Shown here: in pieces, positions 45,202-57,598 of the stretch
How the letters are laid out: every line of letters begins with the position of its first letter
How positions within the stretch are numbered: the stretch's first letter is position 1
Translations under genes and position numbers: made by a program
The notes under the pieces: model-generated
What the model was told of the DNA's origin: nothing
The model's database searches: none
Seen by the model: only the letters and a program-made list of their open reading frames with translations
Source of the DNA: Bradyrhizobium sp. JYMT SZCCT0180
Lineage (GTDB): Bacteria > Pseudomonadota > Alphaproteobacteria > Rhizobiales > Xanthobacteraceae
Assembly: GCF_018130165.1 (NCBI RefSeq)
Contig: NZ_JAFCLZ010000010.1
Span: 211,308-275,307 of the forward strand
Direction of reading: 5' to 3'
DNA: 64,000 nt

Positions 45202-45638
45202 TTTTTTGCTGAGCGGCGATCTGTTCCCAAGAAGCTGATCGCGTGCAGGCGGCCTGATCGTGCATCGGGCTGCCGGATTTACTCGATCGGTTTCTCGACG
45301 ATCGCGCCCCGAGCCGGGCGAACCCGAACCGCAACCGACGCGGGGATGGACGGGCAGGTTGAAATAGCCACCTTGTGGGTTGCCACGGTGTGCACTCGGG
45401 TTCTCGTGTGCATCAGGATGCAGAAAGCGACGATTTGGCTTCCAACGCATCTCCGCGATTCATCTCGGCATCCCAATGGATGGTTAATAAACCGTCACCG
45501 CGCTGTAATTAACGCCAGTTTATATTCCGGCCGCTGACGCGCCCCGCGCGACAACACGCGATTCCCTACCTTCAACGCTGCGCGAGCCCCTCGTGCCGCC
45601 GCGGCCTGCTTTTGCCTTTTTCATAATGGAGATTATCG
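45202..45638. other. Spacer with promoter of the giant RTX gene
   Basis: 437 bases between lipA and the giant RTX gene. The left half holds nothing I recognise. The right half carries a Pho-box-like element (45492-45509) and a -10-like TATATT (45521-45526), listed separately, and then a 110-base leader. The ribosome site before ATG 45639 (ATAATGGAGATTATCG) contains GGAG. Confidence 0.45.
45492..45526 (+). promoter_or_regulatory. Candidate Pho box and -10 element
   Basis: CCGTCAC-CGCG-CTGTAAT at 45492-45509: each seven-base half differs by one base from the PhoB repeat CTGTCAY, with the normal 4-base spacer (GC-rich here rather than AT-rich). TATATT follows 11 bases later (45521-45526), the distance at which PhoB replaces a -35 box. 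This predicts induction of the downstream DNA-scavenging protein at low phosphate. Confidence 0.5.
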
Positions 45639-48600
45639 ATGGCTCTCGGTCCCGGTTCGATCGCTTTCGTCGGTTTCAATGCGGACGGAAATGACGGATT
45701 CGCTTTCATTGTCGTCGATCCGATCGCTGCCGGATCGGTTATCCGCTTCAGCGACAACGAATGGAACGGTCAGGCAATCGGATCTGGTGGCGCCTTCAAC
45801 ACCGGTGAGGGCGGTCTGACATGGACCAATGGCGCAAGCGACCTGGCTCCGGGCACCGTTGTCGAATTCCTCAACACCTCCGTGGCCGCTACCCGCAGCG
45901 CCAATATTGGCACCATCTCCGGCGGAACGATCGCGCTCGGTAACTCCGGCGAGTCGATCTATGCATTCGACGGGACCTCCGAGAGTGTCCCGACCATCTT
46001 CCTCGCTGCGGTCACAAACACAAATGGTGGCTTCACCACTGCAACCGGCAGCGGCTTGCTCGGCGGTACGGGGCTGACGGCAGGTTCGACGGCTCTTGTG
46101 CTGCCTTTGACCGACGGCGCCGACGTCGCCGCTTACAATCCGACGATCGGCGGCTTCTCCTTCGCAAGCCGCGACGCCGCCCTCGTTGCGTTCAATACGA
46201 CCACCAATTTTGTCGCGCAAAGCGGTAGCGGCGATCAGGACGGTGACGGCACGACACCCGATGCACCGTTCCTCACCGATGCGCAGTCTCCGCTCGCGGG
46301 TGTGACCTTCACCATCCAGTCAGGCATACCGCCGCAGCTGGTCGCCTTCGCCGCAGGTTCTGTTTCGGTCTCGCAGGTCGAAGGCAATGCCGGAACGACG
46401 GCCTTCAGCTTCACGGTTGAGCGCACCGGCGGCACCGTCGGTGACGTCAACTTCAGCGGCCAACTGACCTCAGCGGCGGCCGATGCCGCCGATTTCAATG
46501 GCGCGACGCCTCCTCCGTTCGCCTTCGACGGCACGATTGCCGCCGACCAGAACTCGACGGTCGTAACGGTCCAGGTCAACGGCGACACGACGTTCGAGCC
46601 GACTGAGAACTTCAACTTGACACTTCAGACGGTCGTCAACAGCGACGCGACCGTTTCGACTTCGCTCGGCGCGCAAACGACGGCGACCGGAACGATCGAA
46701 AACGACGATGCTGCTGGCCCCGGAAACGTGATCGAGGGCATCACGATCCTCGATCAGGCGCCGTCGCTGCAGGGCGACGCCGTAACGCCGACCGCCACCA
46801 ATGCGGTTCAGCTGGTTCGCCTCGGCAACTACGTACCCGCCGCCGGCACCAACGCCGAAGTGGTCTCATTCGATCCGTCGACCGGTCGGGCCTACGTGCT
46901 CAACACCATCGGCAACACCATTGACATCGTTTCGATCAGCGCCAGCGGCGCCGTGAACCTCGTGTCCTCGATCGACCTGACCGCACTCGACGGCTTCAAC
47001 GGGGCAAACTCGGTCGCGATCAAGAATGGCGTGCTTGCCGTCGCCTGCGCCAGCGATCTGCCGGGCGCCAACGGTTTTATCGCGTTGTTCGACGCCAATG
47101 GGGTGCTCGTCAACACTGTGGAAGTCGGTGCCGGTCCCGACCAGGTGGTATTCACTGCCGACGGTTCGAAACTGCTGGTCGCCAATGAAGGCGAGCCCAC
47201 AGAGATCACATTGCCCGGCGGCGGCTCGCAGCTGATCAATCCGCAAGGCAGCGTTTCGATTCTCGATCTGTCCGGCGGCGCTGCAGCTGCCACGGTTTCC
47301 ACAACGGTTGCGTTCGATCTGCTCGACGGCTACGAGACCGTGCTGAAGCAGGCCGGCGTCGCCCTGTTGACCGGCCAGACGGCATCGGCAGATATCGAGC
47401 CGGAATACATTTCGGTGTCGCCGGACGGCACCCGCGCTTACGTTACGCTGCAGGAGGTCAACGCGGTCGCCGTGATCGATTTGACCGATCCGGCGGCAAC
47501 CAAACCGCTTGCGATCCTGCCGCTGGGCAGCGTCGACCATACCCTGGTGGGCAACAAATTCGATGCAAGCGACCGCGATGGCCCGTCGAACGGCCAGGCC
47601 ATCAATCTTCGCAACGCCGACGTCATCAGCCTGCTGCAACCGGATGCCATCGCCACCTTCAAGGTCGGCAACGACACCTACTTCGTCACCGCCAATGAAG
47701 GCGATGCCCGCGTGCTGCTCGACGACGAGGCGACGCTCGCGGAACAGAGCGGCGGCGTATTCACCATCGATCTCGACAATACGGCCTATCCCGATGAGGC
47801 CGCGATGAGGGCCAACGCCGACCTCGGCCGCCTGCGAATCCGAAAGGATCTCGGCGACACCGATGGTGACGGCGACATCGACCAGATCTACGCCTATGGC
47901 GGCCGCAGCCTGTCGATCTTCAAGCAGAATGCCGACGGCACCATCACCAAGGTGCGCGACACCGGCGGCGAATTCGAAGCGATCATCGCGCGGGACTTTG
48001 CGACGCGACACAACATCGACACCGCCGAAGGCGGCGGCTTCGACACCCGGTCCGACAACAAGGGGCCGGAGCCGGAGGGCGTCGATATCGGCGTCATCGA
48101 TGGACGGACTTATGCGTTCGTCAGCCTCGAGCGCGCCGGCGGCGTGATGATCTACGACATCACCGACCCCGCCAACGCATCGTTCGTTGGGTACAAGCCG
48201 CCGGGCGTGGGCGAAGGCAATGCGCCCGAGCTAACCAAGTTCATCAGCGCCGCGGATTCGCCGACCGGGACGGCGCTCGTGCTCACCGCCAACGAGGGGA
48301 ACTCGACAGGAGGCGCCTATACTGGCTCGGGCCTGACGGTCTATGCGGCGCTGCCGGACGACTATACCCAGGAGGTCCGCGTCGCATCGCCTTCGATCAG
48401 CGTGTCACATGTTGAAGGCAACAGCGGCACAACCGCCTATTCATTCGTGATCGAGCGCACCAATGGCACCATCGGTGCGGTCGACGTGTCACTGCAGCTC
48501 GCATCCGCCGTGGCCAATACCGGTGACTTCTTGGGTGTTGCGGCGCTGCCGAAGACCATCAACGCCACCATTCCGGCCGGCGAGTCGTCGGTGACGGTGA

Positions 48601-51600
48601 CGGTGGATGTCAGCGGCGATACCGGCTTCGAGGCCAACGAGACCTTCACCTTGACCGTGACCGGCGCGTCGACGACGCAGGCCGGCGTCACCGCTGCCGT
48701 GAGCGCCACCCAGACCGTCGCCACCGGCACGATCCAGAACGACGACGCCATGCATATCTACGACGTTCAGGGCGCCGGACATCGCTCGGAATTCGTCGGC
48801 CAGCAGGTGACGGTGCGCGGCATCGTCACGGCGATTGACGCCTCCGGCACGGAGAACAACGGCAACAACCCGGTCGGCTACTACATTCAGGACGCGGTCG
48901 GCGACGGCGACTACCGGACTTCGGACGGCGTCTTTGTGTTCCTGGGTACCGGTGCCGGCGCGACGATCCCGGCCGGGATCGTCGTTGGCGCGGAAGTGCA
49001 ATTGACCGCAACCGTCAGCGAGTTCGCCAGCACCAACCAGCTCTCGACGACGCAGCTCAACCCGGTGGCAGGCACGACGAGCGTATTGTCGACAGGCAAC
49101 GCGCTGCCGACCGCCGTGCGGGTCGGCGATGTCGACAACCTCGTAACCGGCCTCGAGCGCAAGCCGGCTTTGGTCTCGCTCGGTGACGATGACGTCGACA
49201 CCACCGCTCCCGGTGGCACTTATGACCCGGTGAACCAGGGGTCGGATTTCTGGGAATCCCTGGAAGGCATGCGCGTCACGCTGGAAGACGTGCGCGTCAC
49301 CAGCCCGTTCCACTCGGCCTTTGACGAGCAGTTCGTCACCCCGAATGTCGGCGCCAACCCCTCGAGCAATCCGCGGGGCGGCCTCACCATCAGCGACACC
49401 ACGCCGGGAACGGCGCAGCCCGCCGACAAGGTGTTCGACTTCAACCCGGAGCGTATCCAGCTGGACGACGAAGCGGGCGTGGCGCTGCCGACCAACCTTC
49501 AGACCGGCGACCGCCTGGGTGACGTGACCGGCGTCGTCAACTACGCCAACGGCCAGTACGAGGTGAACACGACCGAGGCCTATGGCCCGGTGACCGCTGC
49601 GAACCTGCAGAAGGAAACCACCACGATCGTGGAGAATCTGGACCGGATTCGCGTGGCGACCTTCAACGTCGAGAACCTGGCGCCGGTTGGTCAACCGGTG
49701 GATGGCGTGCCGACGCCGGCGAGCAAGTTTGCCGGTCTTGCGGCCGCTATCGTCAGCAACCTCAAGGCGCCCGAGATCATTGCGCTGCAGGAGGTGCTGG
49801 ACAATGACGGCGCCACCAGCTCGAGCACCACGAGCGCTTCGGTGACCCTGTCGCAGCTGATCGACGCCATCGTCGCTGCCGGCGGACCACGCTATGTGGC
49901 GATCGACTCCGCGCCGATCGACAACATCGGCGGCATCCCGGGCGGCAATCAGCGCGTCGCCTATCTCTACGACCCGCTGGCGGTATCTCCGACCGCGCGC
50001 AACGGCCTGAGCGACATCGTCAGCGACGGCAATGGCGTGAAGGTGCAGCATTTCGCCAGCGCCGGCCAGATCGGGCAGGGCAACACCGACTTCACCGCCA
50101 CGCGCAAATCGCTGCCGATGGAATGGTCGCCGGTTGGCTACACCGACGACCAGGGCGGCACGTTCTGGACCGTCAACAACCATCTCTCCTCGAAGGGTGG
50201 TTCGGCGCCGCTTTACACCACGCTGCTGGATCTGCCGCTCTATGCCGACCCGATCAACGGGTCTGCGCAACAGACTGGTTCGTCAAACGAGCGTGAGGGA
50301 CAGGCGGAAACCATCAACGCGTTTGTCGATGGCCTGCTAGCCAACGGCTCGGCTACCGATGACCGCATCGTGGTGCTCGGCGATCTGAACGACTTCCAGT
50401 TCTTCCCGGTCGTTGACCTCGTCACCGGCGCGCTCACCCGCACCACCGCGAATCCTGACGGGACCCCCAGCGTGTTCGCGCCCGGTACCGCGGTGCTTTC
50501 GGAGCTGATCAGCAAGCTCCCGGAAAACGAGCGCTATTCCTACAATTTCGACGGCAATGCCCAGGCGCTGGATCACATCCTGGTTTCGAACAGCCTGTAT
50601 GACAGCGCCCAGTTCGATATCGTGCACATGAATTCGGAGTTCATCGACCAGCTTTCCGACCACGATCCGTCGGTGTCGTCGCTGGTGATGTCCCGTTCGG
50701 CGGCGATCGCCACCGCCGGCAACGACGTGTTCGACCAGGCCGCCTACACGGCGAAGTTTGGCGTGCGCGGCAGCCTCGCCGGCAACGACACGATCGACGG
50801 CCTTGGCGGCGATGATCGCATTGCCGCTGGTGGCGGCAATGACGCCATCGATGGTGGCGCCAACGGTGCGGCCGGCGACGTCGCCGTCTACACCGGCGCG
50901 CGCAGCAACTACACGATCACCCAGCAGGGTGGCTCGTTCGTCATCACCGATAACCGCGCGGGCTCGTCGGACGGTGTCGACACCGTTGCGAATGTCGAAC
51001 GGTTCGAGTTCACGGACCGCACGCTTACCGCGGCGCAATTGCTCGATGCGACGGGCCCGGTGCTGACCGCAGGCACGCCTGCCGACAACGCGACCGATGT
51101 CGCCGCCGGCAACAACATCGTGCTGACATTCGACGAAGCCGTTGCGGCGGGGACCGGAAACATCGTCATCAGCAACGGCGCGGGCGACACCCGCACCATC
51201 GCGATCGGCGATGCGTCGCAGGTCACGATCGCCGGCAACATTGTCACCATCAATCCGACCGCCGATCTCGCGGCTGGAACCACCTACGACGTCACGCTGG
51301 ACTCCGGCGTGATCACCGACGTCGCCGGCAACGCGTTCGGCGGCATCGCGCAGAACGATCTCGACTTCACCGTCGCGGCGCCGCAGAACTTCCGCCTGCA
51401 GCTCCTGCACTTCTCGGACGGCGAAGCCAGCCTGCTGGCGACCAAGACCGCCAAGAACCTTGCGGCCCTGGTGGATGCCTTTGAGGACCAGTACGCCAAC
51501 ACCCTGGTTCTCTCCGGCGGCGACAACTTCCTGGCCGGCCCGTTCCTCTCGGCCGGTACCGACCCATCGGTCCGCGCTGCGATCAACGCAGCGTCAGGCT

Positions 51601-54600
51601 CGACGATTGCTGCCGGTGTCAACGTGCCGATTGCCGCCGCCGACATCTCCATCCTGAATGCGATCGGCGTGGAGGCCTCGACCATCGGCAACCACGAGTT
51701 CGATCTCGGTTCGCGTGTTCTGCGTGACGCGTTCACGCCGGGCAGCGTTGCCGGCTGGTCGGGCGCGAACTTCACCTACCTGTCCTCGAATCTCGACTTC
51801 TCGGGGGATGCCGACCTCAACCCGCGCTTCACCAACACGGTGGGCAACGGGGCGGCCACGCTGACGCCGGAAGCCAATACGTTGAAGGGCCGGATCGCTC
51901 CGGCGGTGGTGATCACGGAGGGCGGCGAGAAAATCGGCCTGGTCGGCGCGACCACGCAGATCCTCGAATCGATCTCCTCGCCGACCGGCACCGAAGTGAA
52001 GGGTTTCCCGACCGGCCCCGGCGCCAATGGCGAAGTCAACGACATGGTGCAGCTCGCTGCCCTGTTGCAGCCGATCATCGACGAACTCATCGCCGAGGGC
52101 GTCAACAAGATCATCGTCCAGTCGCATCTGCAGCAGATCCAGTTCGAAAAGCAGCTGGCGACCCTGCTGAAAGGCGTGGACATCATCCTGTCAGCCGGCT
52201 CGGATACCCGCCTTGCCGACGCCGACGATGAGCTGGTTGCGTTCCCGGGGCACAGCCCGACTGCCGACGATACCTATCCGCTCGTCACCACGGGCGCTGA
52301 CGGCGGCACCACGCTGATCGTCAACACCGACAACGAGTACACCTATCTCGGCCGCCTGGTCGTCGACTTCGACAGCCAGGGCCGGATCGTGCTCCCGAGT
52401 CTGGCGGCAAACCAGTCGGTCAACGGCGCTTACGCCTCGACGGCCGAGAATGTGGCGGAAGCGTTCAACACCACGGTCGACAACCTCGAAAACACGGCGT
52501 TCGCGGAGGGTACCCGCGGCGACAAGGTCCGCGACGTCACCGACGCCGTTCAATCCGTCATCAACGTCAAGGACGGCAATCTGTTCGGCTACTCGAACGT
52601 CTACCTGGAGGGCGAGCGCGCCATCATCCGCAACGAGGAAACCAACCTCGGCGACATCACCGCGGATGCGAACGCGGCCGCGTTGCGCGATGCGATCGGC
52701 GACGTACCGTTCGTGATCTCGCTCAAGAACGGCGGCGGCATCCGCTCGGCGATCGGTACGGTGTCCGAACCCGATCCGGTCACCGGTGCGATCACCAAGC
52801 TGCCGACTGAGGCCAATCCGGATGCCAACAAGCCCACCGGGGCGATCTCGCAGCTCGACATCGAGAATGCGCTGCGCTTCGATAACAAGCTGATGGCGTT
52901 CGACACCACCGTGCAGGGGCTGCTCAACATCCTCAACTGGGGTGCGGGTCTCAGTGCCAACAATGGCGGCTTCCCGCAGATCGGCGGCGTGGCCTACTCC
53001 TACGATCCGACACGGCCGGGCAATGTCGGCACCACGCCGGGCTCGCGTATCCGCGACCTTTCGCTGATCGACGAAAACGGTAACGTCATCGTCAAGCTGG
53101 TAGACAACGGCGTCATCCTGCAGGATGTGCCCTCGACCATCACGGTGGTGACATTGAACTTCACCGCCAATGGCGGCGATGGCTACCCGACCAAGGCGAA
53201 CGGCGAGAATTTCCGCTATCTGCTCTCGGATGGGACGCTGTCGTCTGCTGTGAACGAGGCGCTCGACTTCACCTCCGCGGCCGGATTTGCCGGCGGCGGA
53301 ACCACCGCGGCCAACGTGCTGGGCGAACAGAAGGCGTTCTCGGACTATATTTCCGAGAACTTCAACACCCCGGCGACGGCCTACAACACGGCCGACACCA
53401 CCCAGGCCGGCGATCTGCGCATCCAGAACCAGGCGGTACGTACCGACACCGTTCTCGACGCTCAGGCTGTGGTTCTCAACGGCGACGCTGGTGACAATAC
53501 CCTGACCGGTTCGGCGCTCGGTGACGTGCTGAGCGGCAACGGCGGCAACGACACGCTGTTCGGCTATGGCGGCAACGACACGCTGCGCGGCGGAGGCGGT
53601 AACGACAGACTGTACGGCGGACCGGGAAGCGATGTCCTGCTCGGCGGATCCGGCGACGATCTGCTTGACGGCGGCGAGCAGAACGATCAGCTCGAAGGCG
53701 GCCGTGGCGCCGACGCCCTCACGGGCGGAGCGGGTTCCGATCAATACTCCTATGAGTCCGGAGACGGTTCGGACGCGATCACCGAAGCAGCCGGTACACC
53801 AGCAGACACCGATACGCTGGTGTTCCAGGATATCGTCGCCTCGGAGGTCACGTTCCAGAAGCACGGCAACGACACTGAGATCGTGCTGGCGGACGGCAGC
53901 GTCATCACGCTGAAGGGGCAGCAGGCCGGCGGTGGCGTCGAGCAGGTGGTCTTCGCGGATGGTCAGGAGCTCGACCGCACGGGTATCGACGCAGCGCAGG
54001 TCAATCGCGGGCCGGTGGCCGTCGATGACACGGCTGCGACAGTGGTCGAAGACGATGCGGCGTTCATCATCCCGTTCGCCAGCATCCTCGGCAACGACAC
54101 CGATGCCGACCTCGACACGCTCGCGATCAGCGCCGTATCGAACGCGCTCGGCGGCACCGTCGAGCTCGTCGCCAATGGCGTGAAGTTCACCCCGGCGGCC
54201 AACTTCAACGGCCCGGCGTCGTTCGAATACACCCTCAGCGATGGCCGCGGCGGATCGGATACCGGCAAGGTCAGCTTCTCCGTTACCGCGGTGAACGATG
54301 CGCCGGTTGCCGCGACCCCGGTCGCGGCCCAGACCGACGAGGATACCCAGCTCGTTGGCCAGGTCGGGGCGACCGACGCGGAGGGCGACACGCTGACCTA
54401 CGTGGTCGGCACCAACGCCCAGCATGGCACGGTGAGCGTCAACGCCCAGGGCCAGTACACCTACGCGCCGGCGCTGAACTTCAACGGCAACGACAGCTTC
54501 GTCATCAAGGTCAGCGACGGCATCGCGCCGGCCGTCGACGTGGTGGTGAACGTGACCGTTGCGCCGGTGAACGATGCGCCGACGGTGACGTCGCCGGTGG

Positions 54601-55703
54601 CGGCGGCGACCAATGAAGATACCCAGCTGGTAGGCCAGATCGCCGCCAGCGATGTTGACGGCAACGCGCTGACCTACCAGGCGGGCGCCGCCCAGCACGG
54701 TACGGTCAGTGTCAATGCCCAGGGCCAGTACACCTACACGCCGGATCAGAACTTCAACGGCAGCGACAGCTTCATCATCAAGGTCAGCGACGGCATCGCG
54801 CCGGCGGTTGACGCGGTGGTGAACGTGGCGGTGGCTTCCGTGAACGATGCGCCGGTCACGGTGAACGATGTCGCGACCGTGGGCGAGAACCAGTCGACGG
54901 CCTTCGACCTGACGGCCAACGACACCGACGTCGAGGATGGCGTATCCCCGACCTTGTCGGCCTTCGAGGTGACCGGCGTCTCGGGCATCAATCTGAGCAA
55001 CGCGAACGCCCAGACGGCTTTCTCGATAAATCAGAGCGGCCAGCTGCAGTTCAATCCGGGTAACCTGTTCGACAGCCTGAACACCGGCGAAAGCGCCATC
55101 GTCTCGATCAGCTATACGGCGCAGGACAGTGCCCACGCCGCGTCGACCGGAACCTTCACGTTGACGGTCACCGGAGACACCGATGCCAACGTGATCAATG
55201 GTACCAACGGCACCAACCTGTTGTTTGGTACCGATGGCGTCGATCTCATCAATGCACGTGGCTCGGTTGACTTTGTCTTCGCCCAAGGCGGAGACGACAT
55301 CGTCAATGGAGGGGCCGGCGACGACTTCGCGTTTGGCGGTCTTGGCAACGACATCCTGCGCGGTGAAGCCGGTCGGGATCTCCTGTTCGGTGAGGACGGC
55401 AACGACACGCTGGCCGGCGGCCGGGGCAATGACCAGCTGTTCGGCGGTCTGGGCAACGACACCTTCATATTCCAGCAAGGCGACGGACGCGATCTCGCGT
55501 TCGACTTCAAGTCCGGAGCCGGGTCGGACGATGTGCTCCAGCTGGATGCCAGCGCATTCGCCGACTTCAACGCGTTGATGGCGTCGGGCGCGGTAACGAA
55601 CAGCCAGATCGGTACCGAGATCGAGTACACCGACGGGTCCAGCATCACCCTGATCGGGGTCAACAAGGCGACGTTGACGGTGGATGACTTCCGCTTCGCC
55701 TGA
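45639..55703 (+). CDS. Giant secreted multi-enzyme RTX protein: nuclease plus 5'-nucleotidase
   Basis: 3354 residues with no Sec signal, acidic and almost Cys-free, as expected for a type I secreted protein. Order of modules: lamin-tail-like N-terminus (1-215); Calx-beta (about 235-360); choice-of-anchor-I beta-propeller-like domain (about 364-914); second Calx-beta (914-1038); ExeM/NucH nuclease with OB-fold (from 1040) and endonuclease/exonuclease/phosphatase core (about 1336-1690: [43 protein letters not shown], all catalytic blocks intact); short RTX (about 1715-1745); SbsA-type Ig domain (1806-1911); 5'-nucleotidase (1918-2585: [26 protein letters not shown], then NGGGIRSA); RTX repeats (2615-2705); three to four cadherin/VCBS-like domains (2788-3175); terminal RTX block (3186-3280) and the C-terminal export tail. 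It would degrade extracellular DNA to nucleotides and release phosphate. Its exporter genes follow directly. Confidence 0.88.
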   Translation: MALGPGSIAFVGFNADGNDGFAFIVVDPIAAGSVIRFSDNEWNGQAIGSGGAFNTGEGGLTWTNGASDLAPGTVVEFLNTSVAATRSANIGTISGGTIALGNSGESIYAFDGTSESVPTIFLAAVTNTNGGFTTATGSGLLGGTGLTAGSTALVLPLTDGADVAAYNPTIGGFSFASRDAALVAFNTTTNFVAQSGSGDQDGDGTTPDAPFLTDAQSPLAGVTFTIQSGIPPQLVAFAAGSVSVSQVEGNAGTTAFSFTVERTGGTVGDVNFSGQLTSAAADAADFNGATPPPFAFDGTIAADQNSTVVTVQVNGDTTFEPTENFNLTLQTVVNSDATVSTSLGAQTTATGTIENDDAAGPGNVIEGITILDQAPSLQGDAVTPTATNAVQLVRLGNYVPAAGTNAEVVSFDPSTGRAYVLNTIGNTIDIVSISASGAVNLVSSIDLTALDGFNGANSVAIKNGVLAVACASDLPGANGFIALFDANGVLVNTVEVGAGPDQVVFTADGSKLLVANEGEPTEITLPGGGSQLINPQGSVSILDLSGGAAAATVSTTVAFDLLDGYETVLKQAGVALLTGQTASADIEPEYISVSPDGTRAYVTLQEVNAVAVIDLTDPAATKPLAILPLGSVDHTLVGNKFDASDRDGPSNGQAINLRNADVISLLQPDAIATFKVGNDTYFVTANEGDARVLLDDEATLAEQSGGVFTIDLDNTAYPDEAAMRANADLGRLRIRKDLGDTDGDGDIDQIYAYGGRSLSIFKQNADGTITKVRDTGGEFEAIIARDFATRHNIDTAEGGGFDTRSDNKGPEPEGVDIGVIDGRTYAFVSLERAGGVMIYDITDPANASFVGYKPPGVGEGNAPELTKFISAADSPTGTALVLTANEGNSTGGAYTGSGLTVYAALPDDYTQEVRVASPSISVSHVEGNSGTTAYSFVIERTNGTIGAVDVSLQLASAVANTGDFLGVAALPKTINATIPAGESSVTVTVDVSGDTGFEANETFTLTVTGASTTQAGVTAAVSATQTVATGTIQNDDAMHIYDVQGAGHRSEFVGQQVTVRGIVTAIDASGTENNGNNPVGYYIQDAVGDGDYRTSDGVFVFLGTGAGATIPAGIVVGAEVQLTATVSEFASTNQLSTTQLNPVAGTTSVLSTGNALPTAVRVGDVDNLVTGLERKPALVSLGDDDVDTTAPGGTYDPVNQGSDFWESLEGMRVTLEDVRVTSPFHSAFDEQFVTPNVGANPSSNPRGGLTISDTTPGTAQPADKVFDFNPERIQLDDEAGVALPTNLQTGDRLGDVTGVVNYANGQYEVNTTEAYGPVTAANLQKETTTIVENLDRIRVATFNVENLAPVGQPVDGVPTPASKFAGLAAAIVSNLKAPEIIALQEVLDNDGATSSSTTSASVTLSQLIDAIVAAGGPRYVAIDSAPIDNIGGIPGGNQRVAYLYDPLAVSPTARNGLSDIVSDGNGVKVQHFASAGQIGQGNTDFTATRKSLPMEWSPVGYTDDQGGTFWTVNNHLSSKGGSAPLYTTLLDLPLYADPINGSAQQTGSSNEREGQAETINAFVDGLLANGSATDDRIVVLGDLNDFQFFPVVDLVTGALTRTTANPDGTPSVFAPGTAVLSELISKLPENERYSYNFDGNAQALDHILVSNSLYDSAQFDIVHMNSEFIDQLSDHDPSVSSLVMSRSAAIATAGNDVFDQAAYTAKFGVRGSLAGNDTIDGLGGDDRIAAGGGNDAIDGGANGAAGDVAVYTGARSNYTITQQGGSFVITDNRAGSSDGVDTVANVERFEFTDRTLTAAQLLDATGPVLTAGTPADNATDVAAGNNIVLTFDEAVAAGTGNIVISNGAGDTRTIAIGDASQVTIAGNIVTINPTADLAAGTTYDVTLDSGVITDVAGNAFGGIAQNDLDFTVAAPQNFRLQLLHFSDGEASLLATKTAKNLAALVDAFEDQYANTLVLSGGDNFLAGPFLSAGTDPSVRAAINAASGSTIAAGVNVPIAAADISILNAIGVEASTIGNHEFDLGSRVLRDAFTPGSVAGWSGANFTYLSSNLDFSGDADLNPRFTNTVGNGAATLTPEANTLKGRIAPAVVITEGGEKIGLVGATTQILESISSPTGTEVKGFPTGPGANGEVNDMVQLAALLQPIIDELIAEGVNKIIVQSHLQQIQFEKQLATLLKGVDIILSAGSDTRLADADDELVAFPGHSPTADDTYPLVTTGADGGTTLIVNTDNEYTYLGRLVVDFDSQGRIVLPSLAANQSVNGAYASTAENVAEAFNTTVDNLENTAFAEGTRGDKVRDVTDAVQSVINVKDGNLFGYSNVYLEGERAIIRNEETNLGDITADANAAALRDAIGDVPFVISLKNGGGIRSAIGTVSEPDPVTGAITKLPTEANPDANKPTGAISQLDIENALRFDNKLMAFDTTVQGLLNILNWGAGLSANNGGFPQIGGVAYSYDPTRPGNVGTTPGSRIRDLSLIDENGNVIVKLVDNGVILQDVPSTITVVTLNFTANGGDGYPTKANGENFRYLLSDGTLSSAVNEALDFTSAAGFAGGGTTAANVLGEQKAFSDYISENFNTPATAYNTADTTQAGDLRIQNQAVRTDTVLDAQAVVLNGDAGDNTLTGSALGDVLSGNGGNDTLFGYGGNDTLRGGGGNDRLYGGPGSDVLLGGSGDDLLDGGEQNDQLEGGRGADALTGGAGSDQYSYESGDGSDAITEAAGTPADTDTLVFQDIVASEVTFQKHGNDTEIVLADGSVITLKGQQAGGGVEQVVFADGQELDRTGIDAAQVNRGPVAVDDTAATVVEDDAAFIIPFASILGNDTDADLDTLAISAVSNALGGTVELVANGVKFTPAANFNGPASFEYTLSDGRGGSDTGKVSFSVTAVNDAPVAATPVAAQTDEDTQLVGQVGATDAEGDTLTYVVGTNAQHGTVSVNAQGQYTYAPALNFNGNDSFVIKVSDGIAPAVDVVVNVTVAPVNDAPTVTSPVAAATNEDTQLVGQIAASDVDGNALTYQAGAAQHGTVSVNAQGQYTYTPDQNFNGSDSFIIKVSDGIAPAVDAVVNVAVASVNDAPVTVNDVATVGENQSTAFDLTANDTDVEDGVSPTLSAFEVTGVSGINLSNANAQTAFSINQSGQLQFNPGNLFDSLNTGESAIVSISYTAQDSAHAASTGTFTLTVTGDTDANVINGTNGTNLLFGTDGVDLINARGSVDFVFAQGGDDIVNGGAGDDFAFGGLGNDILRGEAGRDLLFGEDGNDTLAGGRGNDQLFGGLGNDTFIFQQGDGRDLAFDFKSGAGSDDVLQLDASAFADFNALMASGAVTNSQIGTEIEYTDGSSITLIGVNKATLTVDDFRFA
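53480..53760 (+). repeat. RTX nonapeptide repeat block (internal)
   Basis: Glycine/aspartate-rich nonapeptides of the GGxGxDxxx type ([36 protein letters not shown]) encoded within the giant gene. They bind calcium and fold the protein after export. A second block lies at about 55250-55460 near the C-terminus. Confidence 0.85.
54410..54860 (+). repeat. Tandem cadherin/VCBS-like domain repeat
   Basis: Two neighbouring segments, about 54418-54570 and 54690-54850, are very similar at DNA level. They encode the same block ([33 protein letters not shown]). They probably arose by recent intragenic duplication of one Ig-like domain. Confidence 0.7.
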
Positions 55704-55730
55704 CGATCGATGCCGAACTGATCATACGAG

Positions 55731-55760
55731 TGGGGGCGCATGCGCCCCCATTTCGTTTTG
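55731..55760 (+). terminator. Rho-independent terminator after the giant RTX gene
   Basis: A perfect 20-base palindrome, TGGGGGCGCATGCGCCCCCA (55731-55750), followed by TTTCGTTTTG. It is very GC-rich and lies 28 bp after the stop codon. It should end most transcripts of the giant gene before the exporter genes, so the exporter may have lower expression through read-through or its own promoter. Confidence 0.85.
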
Positions 55761-55796
55761 TCAGATAACTGTAACAATTCTCGGCTACCGCCAAGA

Positions 55797-55834
55797 CTGT
55801 ACGAGCAAAGGCTGTACGAGCAAGGCTGCACGAG
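55797..55834 (+). repeat. Short tandem repeat upstream of exporter gene
   Basis: Two and a half copies of a 14-15 base unit: CTGTACGAGCAAAGG, CTGTACGAGCAAGG and CTGCACGAG. It sits 13 bp before the TTG start of the ABC exporter gene and could affect translation or be a slippage site. Function unknown. Confidence 0.6.
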
Positions 55835-55846
55835 TGAGCGCGACCA

Positions 55847-57595
55847 TTGACCACCAACCGGCAACAACCCGGAGATGCTGCCCGCGGCGAGTTGGATAAG
55901 ACGCTCGCGCATTGTCGCTCGGCGTTTCTTGCGATCGCCGGATTCAGCGCCATCCTCAACATTCTGGCCCTGACAGGCTCCCTCTTCATGATGGAAGTCT
56001 ACGACCGGGTGCTGCCCAGCCGGAGCGTGCCGACGCTGCTCGGCCTGCTGGCGCTGGTGCTGATCCTCTACGTCTTTCAGGGGTTTATGGACGCGTTGCG
56101 CGGCCGATTGCTGGTTCGGATCGGCCTCCGTCTCGATCAGGAAATGTCGGATCGCGTCTATGCGACGGTGATGCGGTTGCCGATCCAGGCGCCGAAGCGC
56201 GGCGAGTCGATCCAGCCGCTGCGTGACCTCGATACCGTCCGCGGCTATCTGTCCGGCCCGGGGCCAACGGCTTTCTTCGATCTGCCCTGGGTACCGCTCT
56301 ATCTCGCGATCTGCTTTGCCTTCCATTTCTGGATTGGCGTCACGGTGCTGGCGGGCGCGTTGGTGCTGGTTTCGCTGACGCTGCTCTCGGAACTGCTTGC
56401 AAGGAAATCGGCGCTCGACGCCAATCGCATCGGCAATCAACGCGCGCGGCTCGCGGAGACCAGCCGTCGCAACGCCGAGGCTCTGACGGCGCTCGGCATG
56501 ACCGGATGGATTTCGCGCCGCTGGCAGTCGTTGAACCGCAAATTCCTGTCCGGGCAGGTCGATTCGAGTGATCTGGCCGCGGGCCTTGGCGCCATGGGGC
56601 GAGCATTCCGGATGATGCTGCAGTCCGGCGTGCTTGCCGTCGGCGCGTATCTGGTGATCAACCAGCAGGCCACCGCGGGTGTCATTATTGCATCGTCGAT
56701 CTTGTCGGCGCGGGCGCTCGCCCCGGTCGATCTTGCGATTTCCCACTGGCGCAGCTTCGTCGGCGCCAGACAGGCGCGCCAGCGCCTGCACAAGCTGCTC
56801 GTCTTGCTGCCGGAACTGAGAACACCGACCTCGTTGCCGAAGCCGCAACGTGGTCTCAGCGTCGAGAATATCAGCGCGGCGCCGCCGGACGTTCAGCGTG
56901 CGGTCGTGCACGAGGTGACGTTCGCGCTGAAGGCCGGCAACGGGCTCGGTGTAATCGGCCCCAGCGCGTCGGGAAAATCGTCGCTGGCCCGGGTTCTGGT
57001 TGGACTGTGGGCGCCCGCGCGCGGCGCCGTCCGGCTTGACGGCGCGACGCTGGATCATTGGGTGCCCGATGAACTCGGGCGCCACATCGGCTATCTGCCG
57101 CAGGACGTCGAATTGATCGAAGGCACCGTTGCCGAGAATATTTCCCGGTTTGATCCCGAGGCCTCGTCGGAGGCGATCATCGCGGCGGCGAAAGCCGCAG
57201 GCGTGAACGAACTCGTGCTGTCGCTGCCGCAAGGTTACGACACCGAGATCGGCGAGCAGGGCTCCGCGCTGTCGGCCGGCCAGCAGCAGCGCGTCGCGCT
57301 GGCACGGGCGCTCTACGGCGACCCGTTCCTGGTCGTGCTGGATGAACCGAATTCCAACCTTGACGCCGAAGGCGACGAGGCATTGACGCAGGCGATCCTG
57401 GGCGTCCGCGCCCGCGGCGCGATCGTGATCGTGGTCGCGCACCGGCCGAGCGCGTTGTCGGGCGTCGATCACGTGCTCGCGATGAACAGCGGACGACAAC
57501 AGGCCTTCGGCCCCAAGGACGAGGTGCTGGCCAAGGTGCTGCGGCGCGAGGGACCTGTCAGCGCGCCCAAAGTTGTTCAAGCCGTCCAGGGATGA
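55847..57595 (+). CDS. Type I secretion ABC permease/ATPase (PrtD/HlyB type)
   Basis: A 582-residue inner-membrane exporter. Six membrane segments occupy about residues 20-330 (NILALTGSLFMMEVYDRVLPSRSVPTL near the start). The ATPase domain has Walker A GPSASGKSSLARVLVG near 370, the signature LSAGQQQRVALARALYGDP near 475, and Walker B FLVVLDEPNSNLD. There is no N-terminal C39 peptidase, so it is of the PrtD class that serves RTX proteases and large RTX proteins. The frame starts with TTG 55847 and has no strong ribosome site. It is coupled to the fusion-protein gene, 3 bp apart. Likely cargo: the giant protein and the protease(s) next door. Confidence 0.9.
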   Translation: MTTNRQQPGDAARGELDKTLAHCRSAFLAIAGFSAILNILALTGSLFMMEVYDRVLPSRSVPTLLGLLALVLILYVFQGFMDALRGRLLVRIGLRLDQEMSDRVYATVMRLPIQAPKRGESIQPLRDLDTVRGYLSGPGPTAFFDLPWVPLYLAICFAFHFWIGVTVLAGALVLVSLTLLSELLARKSALDANRIGNQRARLAETSRRNAEALTALGMTGWISRRWQSLNRKFLSGQVDSSDLAAGLGAMGRAFRMMLQSGVLAVGAYLVINQQATAGVIIASSILSARALAPVDLAISHWRSFVGARQARQRLHKLLVLLPELRTPTSLPKPQRGLSVENISAAPPDVQRAVVHEVTFALKAGNGLGVIGPSASGKSSLARVLVGLWAPARGAVRLDGATLDHWVPDELGRHIGYLPQDVELIEGTVAENISRFDPEASSEAIIAAAKAAGVNELVLSLPQGYDTEIGEQGSALSAGQQQRVALARALYGDPFLVVLDEPNSNLDAEGDEALTQAILGVRARGAIVIVVAHRPSALSGVDHVLAMNSGRQQAFGPKDEVLAKVLRREGPVSAPKVVQAVQG

Positions 57596-57598
57596 GCG

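Noticed and set aside
52191..55478. Very long minus-strand open frame (1095 codons) antisense to the giant gene
   Set aside because: It mirrors the codon bias and repeats of the RTX/Ig-coding strand, has no family resemblance or ribosome site, and the plus strand clearly encodes known domains.
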